Below are positions 1 to 13,110 of a stretch of 64,000 bases of DNA, piece after piece; positions within the stretch are counted from its first letter, which is position 1; every line of letters begins with the position of its first letter. Source of the stretch: Calliphora vicina (Eukaryota; Arthropoda; Insecta; Diptera; Calliphoridae); assembly GCF_958450345.1 (NCBI RefSeq), contig NC_088780.1:27117667-27181666 (forward strand), written 5' to 3'. Both the position numbers and the translations under genes were made by a program. A model generated the notes under the pieces. The model was given only the letters and a program-made list of their open reading frames with translations. It was not told where the DNA came from and did no database searches.

Positions 1-95
1 TAATTTTAAAAACTCAAAAACCATTATGAAAATTTTTCGTCCTCTGCCAGCGATCGAACCTGGGCTGCTTTAACTGCTACAACATATCGTCATTG
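1..95 (-). repeat. tRNA-derived SINE-like fragment, copy 1
   Basis: The minus strand carries GTTGTAGCAGTTAAAG, a B-box-like GGTTCGATCGC, then CTGGCAGAGGACGAA and a tail ending GTTTTTGAGTTTTTAAAATT. The tail matches 37685-37750, so these are two copies of one retroposed family. It is cut by the window start. Confidence 0.62.
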
Positions 96-1517
96 GCGAT
101 ATTTTAATTATTCTTAAACAAAATGTTCATGTAATTTTCTGATGTGGATTTTGTATGGAACTTCGTCCGATTTTCGCCATACTTTAGAGTATAATTTCAG
201 AGTACTTAGAAGTGATTTGTGCAAAATATTATCAGGATTGCGGAGTAATCAAAAATATTTATGACTGCAAAAACAGTATTAAGGTGCTCAATGCCAAACA
301 AATCCTATCATTAAAAAGTTTTTGTGGAAAATTTCAGCCAGCTAGCTCCTTTTGTTTGGGTCCATCCTATTTTCAACAGACAGACGGACGGCCATAGCTA
401 GATCGTCTTAGAATCTTATGAGGACCCAAGATCCACATTTTGGTTCTACGACCAACATTTATGTTACAAAAGTAATGTCAAATATTATCAGATTCACAAG
501 AGTAAAAGTTCAAAAATTAATTTTTATCCCAATTTTACATTCCGACCCTATATTTTGTACTAGTTGTGGCAATTATGTTGTCTAAATGTTTATGAAGATT
601 TTGTCAAACAATATACAATGTAGCGAGGTGCTAAATATTTCTTGAATTATCATTCAAGCATTGAAAAATTCTCACAGTTTATTCTGGTAACTTTGATTAT
701 TTATGATTTATCATAAATTTTACTCAAAATATCTGACATTTTGCTAAATTTCCGCAAGTCATCTGGCTCATTTAATTTTAAATTATTATGTTTAATGCAC
801 ACAATTTGATCTATATATTTTATAACAAAACATATATAAAAAAAAACTTTTCCAAAATAAAAAAACCAACACAAGGCCAGTTTGTATTGTTAATTTTATA
901 TTTTACGAGTGTTAGAAAAACTTATTGACAGTTGACAATCAATCAATGAGACAATGGATGTCAAACAATGTTTTTAATAAGCTATAAACAGAAAAATTGT
1001 ACATAAATAGTATATAGAGCCACAAATACAGAAACACGACACCAATATAAAACATCTAAAACCACTAAAGTTTTTTGTTTGGATGTGTTGCAACAATCTG
1101 TACAAAGTTTTTACTTACGCTTAACAAAACACAAACTTACGCACAAATCTATAATAGGGTGGCCTATAATTTTAAATTTTTGGATTTTCGATGGTCTAAA
1201 ACGGTTAACCGTTTACTGAATTTAGTAAAAGAAAAACTGGATACAAAATTATACTAATAGGAATACATATTACATACTAACATATCCTTTAAATTTATTT
1301 TGATTTTAAAGTTACAGCGAAAATTATATTTTTCCGAAAAACAAAAAACAGGTAAAAAATTTTTTTCCATTTTTTTTAAAGCTGTGTTTTTATGTATTTA
1401 TGATTATTCATTACAAAAATTTATAATATTCTCTTTTGTGACTTTTTTAAAAAAAATATACCATTTATAAAAATTTGTGAAAAACAAAAATTAAAATTTA
1501 AATTAAATTTATACTAA
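96..1517. other. AT-rich intronic sequence, no gene seen
   Basis: Apart from the possible diverged repeat at 180-470, nothing beyond AT-rich non-coding DNA is recognisable. Confidence 0.6.
180..470. repeat. Possible diverged repeat with a CAGACAGACGGACGG run
   Basis: CAGACAGACGGACGGCCATA, then TAGATCGTCTTAGAAT, resembles the central block of the CCCTACACC family on the minus strand, but the termini are not present. It is otherwise AT-rich non-coding sequence. Confidence 0.35.
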
Positions 1518-1519
1518 TA

Positions 1520-3080
1520 CACCGTACGATACTCATTATTAGACACGAACCTCATGATATACGTCTGAAACAATAAATTAGATGGAGAAAAACTGCGTTT
1601 TAAAAGGACTTAAAATTTTCAGAGGAGTACATTTTTAAAAAAATGTTTTAAAATACTTCTGATCATCCTACTATGTCAAATTTGGCGTCAAATGATTAAG
1701 AAGAGTTATTAAATATTTCGTATTATTTATATTTTATCCTGTAAGGATCAAAAAATGTCCTTTAAATTTTTTTTCCTTGAATATCCTTTTAGATTTCCAA
1801 TAATTTTTTTTTTTAAAAATAGTGAGTTAAAGATCCAAATATTGAATACCACATGCCAAAATTTCATTCTTCTATCTTAACTACTGAAGTGTTAAAAAGT
1901 ATTTTAAATTTGAATTATTTGATTTTTTATATTTTATTTTAATATTTCATTATTTCACATAGTTGGGCAAGCCCTACCTTATGATACCCTACACCAGGTA
2001 TATGATTATAAAGAGTTTTCTTTTGATATGAAACTTATTTGTGCTGAATCATATTTGAATACACACATTTTCAGTAGTGGGCCTTATATGGGAGCTATGA
2101 CTATTTATGGACCAATAGTCACAAAATTTGGTGGGATGAATTGCGAAAATATGAAACATATTTGTGTTGATTTTTGTTTGGATACTGACATATTTCAGAG
2201 TTTTATGTATATTAATGACATTTTCGAGAATGTTGCTTATATGGGAGCTATGGAATATTGTTGACCGATCGTCACTTAATTGTGCTGAATTTGGTTTTAA
2301 TATGTTTATAATTAAGATATTTATGAGAGCTTAACTATTTTCAAATAGGCCAATTGTATGGGGGCTAGGATAAATAATGGGCTGATTATAATCAAACTCA
2401 ATAGCCTGCAACCTGCAGTTTCATTACAAGGTTTAAATGGATGGACGGACAGACGGACGGACATCGCTTAGTCGACTCAGAAAGTGACCCTGAGCAGATT
2501 GGTATACTTAAAGGTGGGTGTTGGGACAATATTTTTGTATGTTGCAAACAACAGCACTAATCCATTATACCTCCCCCACTATGGCGTTGTAGTTTATAAA
2601 CAAGCACTTTTCTTAATAAAACTTTTTTGGTTACTAATAGATTTTTTTTTATACTTTAATTTGACCTTTATATATATATATAAAGGATGACATTTTTACA
2701 TTTAGTATAGAATATTTGGGTATTTATATTATTTTTTTAAAAGGAATTTATTGGCAAAGGATATTAAAGGATAAACATTTTAAAGGACATTTTTGACATC
2801 TTTTGATCCTTACAGGATAAAATAAAGATAATACAAGATATTTTACAACTCTTCTTGTTCTTTTGACATACAATTTGTCATTGTTGGAATAGCAGTAGTA
2901 TTTTTAAATATTTTTTGAAAAATGTACTTCTTTGAAACTTTGAAGTCCTTAAAAAAGGACACAGGATTACGAAATGAAAAACTGAAAACACAGTTTTTCT
3001 CCATTAAATTTATAGTTATAGACGTACATATATCATTTAGTTCGTGTCTAACGAATTTTTACACTATTTGTCGGACGGTG
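1520..3080. mobile_element. Foldback DNA element with arms of about 350 bp
   Basis: Ends CACCGTACGA (1520) and CGGACGGTG (ending 3080) lie between TA dinucleotides (1518-1519 and 3081-3082). The inverted arms (about 1520-1870 and 2740-3080) share blocks such as AGACACGAAC, TGGAGAAAAACTG and AAAATGTCCTTTAAA. A CCCTACACC-type repeat sits between the arms on the minus strand. The TA flank suggests Tc1/mariner-type mobilisation. Confidence 0.75.
1955..2600 (-). repeat. CCCTACACC-family interspersed repeat, diverged copy A1
   Basis: The minus strand matches the copies at 20787, 25065, 29239 and 49575, including the CCGTCCGTCTGTCCGTCC run, the ACCACCTTTAAG box and a terminal TAGGGTATCATAAGG. It is the most diverged full-length copy. 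Confidence 0.7.
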
Positions 3081-3139
3081 TATTCTGGGTTCTTACTAAA
3101 TTCTAACATGATTTAGCTTTGTCCTTCTGTTTTTTCATG

Positions 3140-3256
3140 ATAGGTCTTTGAGGGAATGACCTGAAATGTTTGATATTGAAAATGGGAAAAAATCTTTTTT
3201 GTTTTTGTGAACATTGAAAATCTTAAAAGCGCAAAATACGGATCTCCCTAATGTAC
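3140..3256. mobile_element. Right-end fragment of the TAGGRNGGCCC element family
   Basis: GTGAACATTGAAAATC, AAAGCGCAAAATACGG and ATCTCCCTAA correspond in order to 28635-28680 of the hAT-type element. The left part is missing. Confidence 0.5.
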
Positions 3257-4862
3257 ATTTATACACACATTTAGGTTTTATATGAAATCAAGTTGGTTGG
3301 CATGAACTTCCTGTGTAAATTTTCGCTTTTTCTCTCATTTTGATTTGGCCATACATGACATCAGTGTAAATAGATATTGATTGTTTTATTTCATTGTCTG
3401 TCTGTCTGTTTTTGTATGTAGAGATGGTGGGTAAGGTGGTTAGTAGCTTTATAAATAGCACGTTTTCATTGTAAAATATATGTATTTGTCTTTTTGGAAT
3501 TTTTTCTTTTTACCATTATGATGATGATGAATTGTAATGCTAATTAAATAATGGTTTTCGTGTGAAAGAGATTGTTAAATAATATCTACCATATGCTGCA
3601 AACAACTAAAATTCTATGTGTGAAGGATATATAGTTCAATGCATAAATATTATATTTAGAACATCATCGTTTAGTATTTCCAATATCGATATTTATTGCC
3701 TGAATGAAACGTCGAAATAAAGATGATAGGCAGTAAAAACTTGCAAATTTATTTATTTTTTTTAGGGAAAAATTAATATTCCACATAATAAAACACTTTA
3801 ATTGTTTATTATAAGGTTTTTTATAATTATTTTATCTATCCTTAATATCTAACCTATATTTGTTTGAATTAAATAAAAAGTTTTCTAAAGCTTGTTCTTA
3901 GGCATAAATTTTGTTCACAAGTTTGAATTTTTGTTTCCATTTCTTTTAATCCAACAACCCATTTTCTCTACCAAGCTCTTTTCATTAATAAATATTTAAT
4001 GTTAAGCTAATCTTTACTACAAGCAAAAAACAAACATCATATAAACATTTTAATAATTTACAACATTTAAATAAACTTTATTTGAACCCATCAATTTTTA
4101 ACTAAATAAATAAATAATAATAAAAAAACAGCAAACAAAAAAATACATTTAATGCATGCTAATTTGTACAGGATGTGAAAAAGTCAACAAAAGACAAGCA
4201 TACTAAAAGCAACTCTTGTCAGCAGCAAGATTTTCGAAAATAATTTATAACACAACTCAACTCGTCTTCATTTTCTTTGGCAATTCTCTATGACGACTAA
4301 CCATTTTAGTTGCAGCTACTTACTACAGCCAGGCTGATGTTCAACTTCTAGTTGATTTTGTTAAATCAAGATGAGAGACTTCAAATGAGTTACATTTAAC
4401 ATTTTTAAAACAAACTTAAGGACGAACGTGGCTAGAAGCAATGGAGATGGGAAGCCTAGAGATAGTAGAGGGTGAGGGAGAGAGAGTGTGATTGAGAGTG
4501 AGCAGCGGGTGGTGTAAAAGGCGAAACAAATAAAGTTTTTCTTTTCGGAAAATATATAAACACATACAACAGGCATCTATCAAGTTGAATAATATAACAA
4601 AAAGGACAAATTTTGTTTAAAAAGTGATGAGAGGAAACAGTGAATAACAAATTAAATAATTTAAACAAATTTAAATATTGTTTAAGATAAAGATATTCTG
4701 AGAAAAAAGCTCATCTTTTTCAGAACAAAATGTATTTTAGAAAATTTTTGTGAACGAAAACCTTTCCTAGAAAACTATTGATTTTTCTCTAAAAAAAGTT
4801 TGTTTTTTTTTAGAGAAAAATCATTTTAAAAATGTTTTTATGAAAAGGTACATATTTGAATA
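3257..4862. other. Intronic sequence, no gene seen
   Basis: AT-rich, with simple repeats (GTCTGTCTGTCT near 3400, GATGATGATG near 3520) and a purine-rich GAGAG stretch near 4470. Short antisense frames at 4361-4668 overlap each other and look spurious. Confidence 0.6.
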
Positions 4863-5605
4863 TTATAATGTAAACTATAAAGCATTTTTTGCTTCGAAAA
4901 TGTCGAATTTTGTACCAAACAAACCGTCATATGTAAGAAGTTTTGCTTTTTTGCACACCGATTGGTCACTAAAGCTTATGGTGTATGTGGTTCATCGGTT
5001 TAAGCGTGCGTGATATGGTTTGTTCGCTTTAGAAGTGGTGATTTTTATACGGAAGACAAAGACCGCCCAGCCCAGCCCTGCCAAAAAGACTGAAGCGCAC
5101 GAATTGGAGGCATAACTCCATGAAGATTTTTGTAAAACTAGACTAGAGCTTGCAAAATCATTGGGAGCTACAGCAATTTCAAAATGTTTTCTAGCAGCAA
5201 GATTCATCCAAAAGCAGGGAAATTGGGAATCTAATTGAAGCAGAGAGACCTTGAAATACGATTTTGCATGTCCGAAATGCTGCTTGTACGATATAAAAGA
5301 ATATCATTTTTGCACCGAATCATTATTTGCGATGAAAAATGGCTCCGTTACGATAAACCGAAATGTAAGAGAGCGTATATGAGCCAAATATCCAGGCGCT
5401 AAGGTAAGTCTCTGTATTTGGTGGGAGTAAAACAGTCCAAACTATTATGAGCTGCTGAAATTTGACCAGACAATCACAAGGAACCTGTCCCGAATGCAAC
5501 TGATTCGTTTGAATCGAAGCCCAGAATATGCCGCCAGACATATAATCGTAATATTCCACCATAACAACGCTCGACCGCATGTTTCAATACCTGTTAAAAA
5601 TTCCC
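4863..5605 (+). pseudogene. Degenerate mariner transposase, copy M1
   Basis: Broken frames follow a mariner transposase from its start (SNFVP at 4900) through AAGFIQKQGNW-like sequence near 5195 to the first catalytic block ICDEKWLRYDKP (Asp at 5331-5333). Then comes the LCIWW block near 5410 and IFHHNNARPHV at 5551-5585. In the last block the catalytic Asp of HHDNARPH is Asn (codon 5563-5565), so this copy would be dead even if its frameshifts were absent. It stops near 5605, before the third catalytic residue, where AT-rich simple sequence starts. No terminal repeats were identified. Confidence 0.87.
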
Positions 5606-5609
5606 GTAT

Positions 5610-7440
5610 TTAAAAAAAAATTGTTTTGGTGAATAACGCTTTTGCTTTTCGTGAAAAATCATGTAAGAATGTTTCTGATGAAAACAGTTTTTTGAGAATT
5701 TATTTTCTGTATAATGATTTGCACAGTATTTTTAAAACAAAAAAGTTTTATAATTTTTTTTTTGGGGAAAACCAATTTTTTTTTATTTTCTGATCTGCAA
5801 AAAGCTTTTTCAGATTTCTTTAAGTTTTAGTAAAAGCTATTTTGTTTTTTTGGAAAACCATGTTTTTGGTTAAATTTTAGTCGGTTTTAAATAAAATAAA
5901 AAAAAGCTTTTCATAAAAACATTTTTGGTTTTATTTTTATTAAGGAAAAAACTTTTTATAACAAAAGAGTAAAAAAACTTTTTAAATCAAAAAAATCTTT
6001 TAACAAAGCTTTTTGGTAAAAAAAGTTTTTTTAGAATTTCAATTTAATGATTTTCAGATTTTTTTGTAGTCTATTTAAAACAAAAAATATCTTATGGATT
6101 TTTTTGGTAAAACCAAGCTTTTGATTTGATTTTCAGCACAAAAAACTCTTTTTTAATAAAACTTTTTTAAAATAAAAAAAATGTGAAAATACCATTTTTG
6201 TGAAAAATAATTTGAAAAAATCAATTTTAATAGTTATTTTTCAAATAAAATTTTTTTTGAAAAACTTTTTTGTGAAAAATCATTTAGAGAATTCTTTGTG
6301 GTTTGAGCTTTTCATAAAAAACTTTTTTTGTTTTATTTTAGCAAGTAAAAAATTTTTGTAACAAAAGAGTAGAAAACTTTTTAAATCAAAAAAATCTTTT
6401 GACAAAAACAGTTTTTTATTAAAATTTTTTTAAAAAATTTGAAGTTTTTTTAGAATTTCAATATAATGATTTTCAGAATTTTTTGTAGTCTTTTTAAAAC
6501 AAAAAATATCTTGTTGACTTTTTTTTGGTAAAACCAGGATTTTGATTTGATTTTCAGCACAAAAAAAAATTTTTTAAGCTTTGTTAAGCTTTTTTTTAAA
6601 TAAAAAAAAATTTGAAAAAAGCTTAAATAAAAAAAATATGAAAAAAGCTTTTTTAAAGTAAAAAAATGTGAATAAGCTTTTTTGTGAAAAATCAGTTAGA
6701 GAATTCTTTGTGGAAAAATCTATTTTAAAGATCTTCAGATTTTTTGTTGTTTAAAAGTATTTATTGAATAAAGAAAAGTTCTTGTGATAAAAGCTTTTTG
6801 TGTAGAACCAAGATTTGTTTTGTATTATTAGTAAAAAACCGCTATTTTCATTTCATAAGTAAAAATTTTGAATAAAAAAATTTTTTCTGTAAAATTGTAT
6901 TTTGTTAAAAAAAATTTTCGTGAAAAGGATTTTTTTTTTAAATAGACATTCTTACTAATAAAAAGATTTTTGCCAAAAATATATTTTTTGTAAAAATATT
7001 TTTTTCAAAAAAAAAATTTGATTTTTTACCAAATTATTTTTTCAAATTTTTTACCAAATTATTTTTTCAAACTCTCACTTTTCCAAAATTTTTTTTTTTT
7101 TTTAAATTCAGTGTTAATGACAATCTTGTCTAAAAAGCTTTAAAAAAAATATTTTTAGTAAAGCTGTTTAGTGAGTAGATACATATTTTTCGTAAATATT
7201 TTTAGTATATAAAATTTATTGGAAAATGCTTTCAGTTGAAATAGATTTAGTATTATTTTCAAGAAACAATTTGTAAAAATTTTTTAAACTAAAAATATTT
7301 TTTTGGTAAAAATGTTTTGTGAAAGAAAAGCTTCTTGAGCTTGAAAAAATAGAAAATTAAAAAGCTGTTTACTGAAAAAGGTTTAAAAATTATTTTTATC
7401 TGTCACCATTTTTAAAAAAAAAGTTCAATAAACTTGAAAT
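5610..7440. repeat. AAGCTTT/TTTTT-rich low-complexity tract with a duplication of about 400 bp
   Basis: AT-rich sequence dominated by AAAAAGCTTTTTT- and TGAAAAA-like words. Blocks near 5915-6150 (AACAAAAGAGTA, CAAAAAATATCTTR, GATTTGATTTTCAGCACAAA) recur near 6310-6570, showing a tandem duplication of about 400 bp. No gene. Confidence 0.72.
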
Positions 7441-9479
7441 AACAAATACCAGCAGTTTTATGCTTTACTGTCAGCAAATACATACTTATAAAATTTTATA
7501 CACCAGCAACATGCATTAGAGCCAGCAACAACTGAATAGTATGTCAACTGAATAAAGAAAACAGACTAGAGAAAAAACAGCAACAACAACATCATCATAG
7601 CAGATAGCTAAAGAAGTCTTTAGAGAATTTCATGTTTAACTTTCAAGTCGATGCTCATTAAAAATTAAAATCACTTTTTCGTAAAAATGTCAACACAAAT
7701 TGCTGCTTATTTATCACTTTACAACATAGAATAATAACAGCAGCAGTAGCAACAACTTTGGCAACAGAAAAACATTAAAAGGAATATACAAAATAACAAA
7801 ATTGCTATAACAACTTTTTTTTTTTTTGCTTTGGCCAAACAAAATATAAAGTAAGAATGACAAAAAAAACAAACATTTAAAAAAGGGACATTACAACCAA
7901 CAACAAATAAAAACAAGTTATAACAGGCAATGGTCTCATTGCCTTCATTTACCAAACAGAAAATGGGAACCTACAAACAAAAAACATTATAAAGTCAAGC
8001 CATGAAAGGCATTTGGAAAAAAATTGAAGAGAAATTGTTTGAATAAAAAATTTTCAACCTACACTTAAGCTTTAACTTTTTGCCAACCATGTCATTTAAT
8101 TAACGCTCCAAAAATTGTTAACAAAACTTTGAGGGAGAGGGAGTGTGATAGCAAGTGCTTTAAAAATAAAATTGTTTTGAGACTTTTTCTTATCGTAGGA
8201 AAAAAAATTGGCCAAGATTTCGTTATATATAAAAATATATTAGTAGATTAAAGGCAATATGTTTAAATTAAAAATCAATTTCTGAAAACTATTATCTTTC
8301 GAAAACTTTTTTTTTTAAATCAAAGTAATATTATAAGCCAAGTCTTGCTGGAATATGCAATTAATTAGCTAAATAGCTTGGCTGTAACAAAATTCTACGC
8401 CACAAAATTTACATATAAAATTATAGTTAGTTGTCTGTTTTTACTCCACTCTTGTAAAAGCTGTTTGTGAAAGCTTAAATCCTTTTCAAAATAACAACAT
8501 TTATGTACAATTATTAAATGTGAAAACAAACAGCACTTTACCATCAATCTTCATGAAAGGCAAAAATCCAAAAATGTTCTTCATAAAACTTAAACAGAAC
8601 TGTAAAACCTGTAGGGCGTTATAAAATAATAAACTGTCAGAGGCAACACCTTATCATTTGCATGCTTTATGAAATAAAATAATACACATAGTAAATTTAC
8701 AACAATTTGCAATTTAACAATATATAACATAGTAAATACACACTCTCATACAACATTTTCTTACTGGAAAAGGATTATTTTGTATTAGTGTTTGTAGGTA
8801 CATATGTATGTACGTGCTGGAGTAGAAAACATTTGAATGACAGTTATACAGAATATATGTAAGTAGAATGTAAGTAAAATGATAATAAATATTTATTTAT
8901 ATGTAGAAATGTATGTTAAATACAATAGAAATACAATACATCAACCGGAGTTTTATAATCGTAAAAACTTCCGCCTTAAAACATGTTCAAAACACTGTGA
9001 TAAAGGGATGGGAGAGCGAGTGAGACGAGCGAGAGACACATGAAGGACATACTTATGAGCTGGTTGATATATACTCGTAATATAAATACATATTTATAAA
9101 TAAATAATAATGTTGCATATTTTTAGTTTACAGTAAGGTATTTTAAATAAATTTTGGTATATTTTTTGTTAGCAAAAGGGGGAGTTTCATATTTGAGAGT
9201 GAATAATATCAGAATAAGGATTTCCGAACTTTGACAGTTGATAGAGAACATATTGTTGAATTCGATGACTGTTCTGTTCAGATCCTAATTTTCATCAGAA
9301 AATTATCTTCATCGAATTTTCTCATTCTATTTCCAGTTTTCTTCGTGGTCGAACTGTAAGGGTAGTAATATATGGGGTTTGTTCCGAGAACATGATCTGA
9401 TATATCCTTTATCAAAATAGGTGATCTGTTCAGATCCTAAATTTCATCAGAAAATTTTCTTCAGCGAGTTTTCTCGTCT
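7441..9479. other. Intronic sequence, no gene seen
   Basis: AT-rich with scattered CAACAACAA- and GAGAG-type simple repeats. From about 9220 GTTCAGATCCTAA and TTTCATCAGAAAA occur twice (9278 and 9434), probably the decayed upstream part of the jockey-like LINE. Confidence 0.55.
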
Positions 9480-9649
9480 AATTTCTAGTTTCTATAAGGG
9501 AGTCCACCAGGGCTCTGTCCTTTCTCCTTTCCGTTTTTTTAATTCTCATGGATTATTTGCTAGCAATCACTTCAACTCTAATTTAGACTTTCGCGGATGA
9601 CAGTAATTTCTGACACTCATGTTGATTAGAGATTAAACTCTTAATAATA
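9480..9649 (+). pseudogene. Jockey-like LINE reverse-transcriptase fragment, 5' piece
   Basis: Frames read KGVHQGSVLSPF near 9498, then FADDSN near 9591: the Q-G-S-x-L-S-P block and the catalytic YADD-type box of a jockey/I-type reverse transcriptase. The spacing between them is about the family's usual one, but with frameshifts. It is split from its 3' piece by the element at 9650-10362. Confidence 0.78.
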
Positions 9650-10362
9650 CAGTGTAATTTTTTAACTCACGGAATTATAACCATATACGGACACCAAAAA
9701 ATAAAAGACCCGTGTCTCCCAGTTTTGCCCAAAGTCATGCAAATTTTTTATGGGCCCCCAAAGATTTGGGGCCTCGGTGTAATTTTTTGCAAAAAAGTGA
9801 TCACTTTATCAGGCTCATATTTTGCAAACAGTTCGGAATTTTGATTTACTCTCTGAGGAAAGGCTGTGGCCTTTGTCATAATGAACAAAAATTGTGAACA
9901 TATAAAATCCAAAAACTTCATCTTCAAGATCAAAATCGCAAAAAATTTTAAAAAATTCGAAATAAATTTTTTTAATCTGCCTAAAAGTATGCTTTAGTTT
10001 ATAATAATTTAATAGTTTATGGACAAAACACTTAATTCCTTTAGCTATTTCTTACTAACTTATACTGACCTACCTAAACGGTGTTAAGAATCATTCCTAG
10101 GAAGTTCGTATGTTCTAGAAAGTTGTTTACTGAGATCTTAGGTACATTTTTGTAGTTGATTGTTTTCTTGAATTTTGAGCGGTTTGCTACCTATGGACCT
10201 GAACAGGGGAAAAAGGTAAAAAAATCTAATTTTTTAAAGTTTTTTGCGGATTTGACATTGAAGATGAAATTTTTTTGATTTGGGCAAAACCGGGAAGTTT
10301 TTTTTTGGTCTTTTGTCACGTAGTGGTGTCCAACTATGGTTATATTTTTCTGTGTTGCACTG
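9650..10362. mobile_element. TIR element inserted in the jockey-like LINE
   Basis: The outer ends CAGTGTAA and TTGCACTG are inverted, and arms of about 80 bp share ATAACCATA, GGACACCA, AAAAGACC and GTTTTGCCCAAA. The LINE frame resumes on the far side. No transposase was recognised. CAGTG ends would suit a hAT-type element, but no clean 8 bp duplication is visible. Confidence 0.68.
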
Positions 10363-10965
10363 TGTGATGAATATGGATACTCGATAAATCATAACCTTAC
10401 ATGGGGTGAATTGAACCCAGTTAATAACAAAGCACGCAAAAAAAAGTTTTGCCTATTGACAGACAAACGTCTTAAGAGCAAGTCTTCGTATGGGTAACAA
10501 AACTGTTGGAGCTTCAGATAAACTTTTGATTATAGGTACGAAAATACTATGTGACGTCCTTTGCAATCGTCATATGTTTGGTGTTGAGGGGGAAACTTTT
10601 AGGTGCTTTGGTTTCTTGTGATAGTATCGGACATATTTTTTTCCTTTCTGACCTTCTTCGTATAAACACCATCTTCATTTGTCCAAAATTGGAATATAAT
10701 TCTCACTTATGGACCGGAGCTGCAAGGCCAAGTCTAGAGCTGCTGGACCTGGTGCAAAGAAGGGTTGTCGATCTTATAGGGGATTGAACTTTTACCTGGT
10801 TTATCAGTACTTTAGAGCATCGTCGTTATTTTACAGACTGTCACGCAGATCGCACTCATTTCCTATTAATGTGGAATCTACTAACTGCCAACGTATTCCC
10901 AGCGGAATATAGTATTTATCAATTCAAGTCAAATGCTCCTCCATCTTATAAATTTATTTCGTAAC
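10363..10965 (+). pseudogene. Jockey-like LINE reverse-transcriptase fragment, 3' piece
   Basis: It continues directly from the 5' piece: MNMDTRSINHNLTWGELN near 10368 is the post-YADD segment. LEYNSHLWTGAARPSLELLD then VQRRVVDLIGD near 10690-10785 is the C-terminal block of jockey polymerases (family form LEYCSHxWxGA, LLDxxQ). Frameshifts and stops are frequent. The element runs out at about 10965, where an IS630-type relic begins. Confidence 0.8.
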
Positions 10966-11480
10966 ATCAACACAATGCACTGCATATATGGGGGTGTCCC
11001 CTGCATCCCGAAAAAGTTCATGTTAGCTGTTTTTGGTTGGCGGGCAAGCCATCAAATCAAAGTTATGAGTCGATGATTAACAACTTCTTTTGGTCTGAGT
11101 TTGATGATATGTGGCTTCAATAAGACGAAACTACGTACTACATAACTCATGCTACATTGTATATTATGCACGAGAGATTAAAGGCCATGGTCTTCTAACA
11201 TGCAGGTGATTAGAATTAGCATCATGCAATTTGATCCCGTTAGACTTTTTGTTGCGGGGTTTTCTCTGATAAACTTACTAGAAGTTACTAATCCCTCCCA
11301 GCCAGTCTTGTCTTCATCGATACGTTTAAGTCCCGGTCAAATAGGTTTTGAATATTTGTAGTCAATGTTCTCTGCAAGTTCACTAAGCCATCAAAAGGCC
11401 ATATGGAGTTACTCTGGTTCAATGCACGGACTTTGAAGCAACCAGCTATCTGGGGCGAGATGAGCCCAGACATGCATAAC
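10966..11480 (+). pseudogene. IS630/mariner-type transposase relic (QQDGATCH family)
   Basis: It reads LHPEKVHVSCFW near 11007, then SMINNFFWSEFDDMWLQ near 11070 and YITHATL near 11140, following the catalytic block of the same family as 46400 and 36745. A further trace near 11233 (CDPVRLFVAGF) resembles the third-Asp block CDLTPLDFFLWG. It is heavily mutated. Confidence 0.6.
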
Positions 11481-12918
11481 TTACCACTAGTGGAAATCAT
11501 TTAAATAACTGATATTGCAAATAATATTGAAAACTCACTGCAGCAAGCAAAATTTGCTTTCGTGCATACTAAGTTGAAAGGTTTTAAATTGTTCCCATTC
11601 ATATGGACAACTTTCATATGATCAAGCCAATTTTAAAGCATTGAAATTCCTAAGATATGTCTTTCATTATATGTCTTTCATTATACAAGCCAGATTGAGG
11701 AAAATTTGATTATTAAATGTTTTAAAGTTCAGCTCATGTACTCGATGATATAAGTATTCGTTAAATATCAAACTCTCCCATTTTTATTATTTCATATTCT
11801 ATTAAAAGTTATTTTTCTATTTTATATTTTACATTTGCTAAACGAACAACAGCTAGATTTTATACTTGATGTTTGCCGACGTTGCTATTATTGTTGTTAT
11901 TGCTGTTGTTTGTTGCATTTTAACTTAACAAATGCATTTTAAATAGACATTCATCATAAATCAGGAAATGTTTTGTATAATTTATTTATACTTAAATAAC
12001 ACCTTGTTTTCTTGTGTTGCTCTTTACAAAATCTTTTTAACATGATTTACAATGTGTGTTTGCAAATAGATATTTAGAAAAAGGAAGAAATACATATAAG
12101 TGAATCTGAAGAGAGTAATCATGAAGAATGTGAGTGTTTGCACATAAATGCAAATCATGTAGCATATTTTTAAGATGCAAACAAATTTTAACGATGATTT
12201 TTATAAATGTGTAAAAGGTGTATTTAAATATTTTATGCAAATTCTTTTTTATTTAATAATAAAATTTTGTTGCTTTAATTTAAGAGAAAAAAAACTTTTG
12301 ATTGTATCATTTCTTGTAGCAGTTCATATGTAAATCAAAAATTTTTGGTAAATAAATTCTTCATTAAATTTAATAAGTAATTTTTAAAATTTAGTAATTA
12401 ATGTAAAATAAATTAAATTTTCATAAAGTAAATATAACTTAATAATAGTAATGAAATTTCTAATTCTGTTACAATTGTTTGTTATTGAATGTTATCAGCT
12501 ATTCCTGATTGTTTAGATGCAGAGGGCTATCAATTATCTTTAATCTTTGCTTAATAAACTTTAAATGGAACATCTATTTTAAATTGCATTTTTAAATTAA
12601 TAAGCTTCAATTTCAATAATTTTGTTAACAATACCTATTTTATTGAAATTTTATATACGTCTTTGTTTCACCATTTTTTCTTTTCACCTTGGACATAAAA
12701 CGTTATCCGATAAAAAAAAGCTACACTTTCGACATTTCAATAGAGCACTACTTGATAGCCAAAAAGGGCTCCTCGATCAAACAATTTTTTTATAAAATTT
12801 TGGCTAGGGGCCCTCTTCAAAAAAATTATTTTGTGTAGTAGTGTTATCAGAAATAATCTGATTTCTATATTTTTATCATCGACACCAATGTTTAAGCATC
12901 GTTTCTTTATAAGAAAAA
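11481..12918. other. AT-rich intronic sequence, no gene seen
   Basis: Only small local duplications are visible (TATGTCTTTCATTA twice near 11655). Frames are short and unconvincing. Confidence 0.6.
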
Positions 12919-13110
12919 CGTATACTTTTTAAATTAAATAAATATTAATCATACGTGCAGCTACTTAAATTTGCTCCCAAAAATATGCTACATATTCACT
13001 AACCAAAAGCTATGTATGTCGATATTAAGCGTATACTTAATATTTGCAATTAATTAATAATCATGCGCATACATAGTCTATGTATATTAATGCGCTGAAA
13101 AGTATGCTAC
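12919..13110 (-). repeat. Unclassified dimeric repeat, copy B1
   Basis: On the minus strand two related modules of about 95 bp follow each other. Each has GTAGCATANTTTT, then TGATTAATATTTA-like AT sequence, and closes with AAGTATACG. Shared with 16465 and 25936. Confidence 0.72.

Noticed and set aside
4361..4668. Overlapping 70-codon minus frames with hydrophobic sequence
   Set aside because: Arise from a purine-rich GAGAG stretch on the plus strand; no domain and no splice support.
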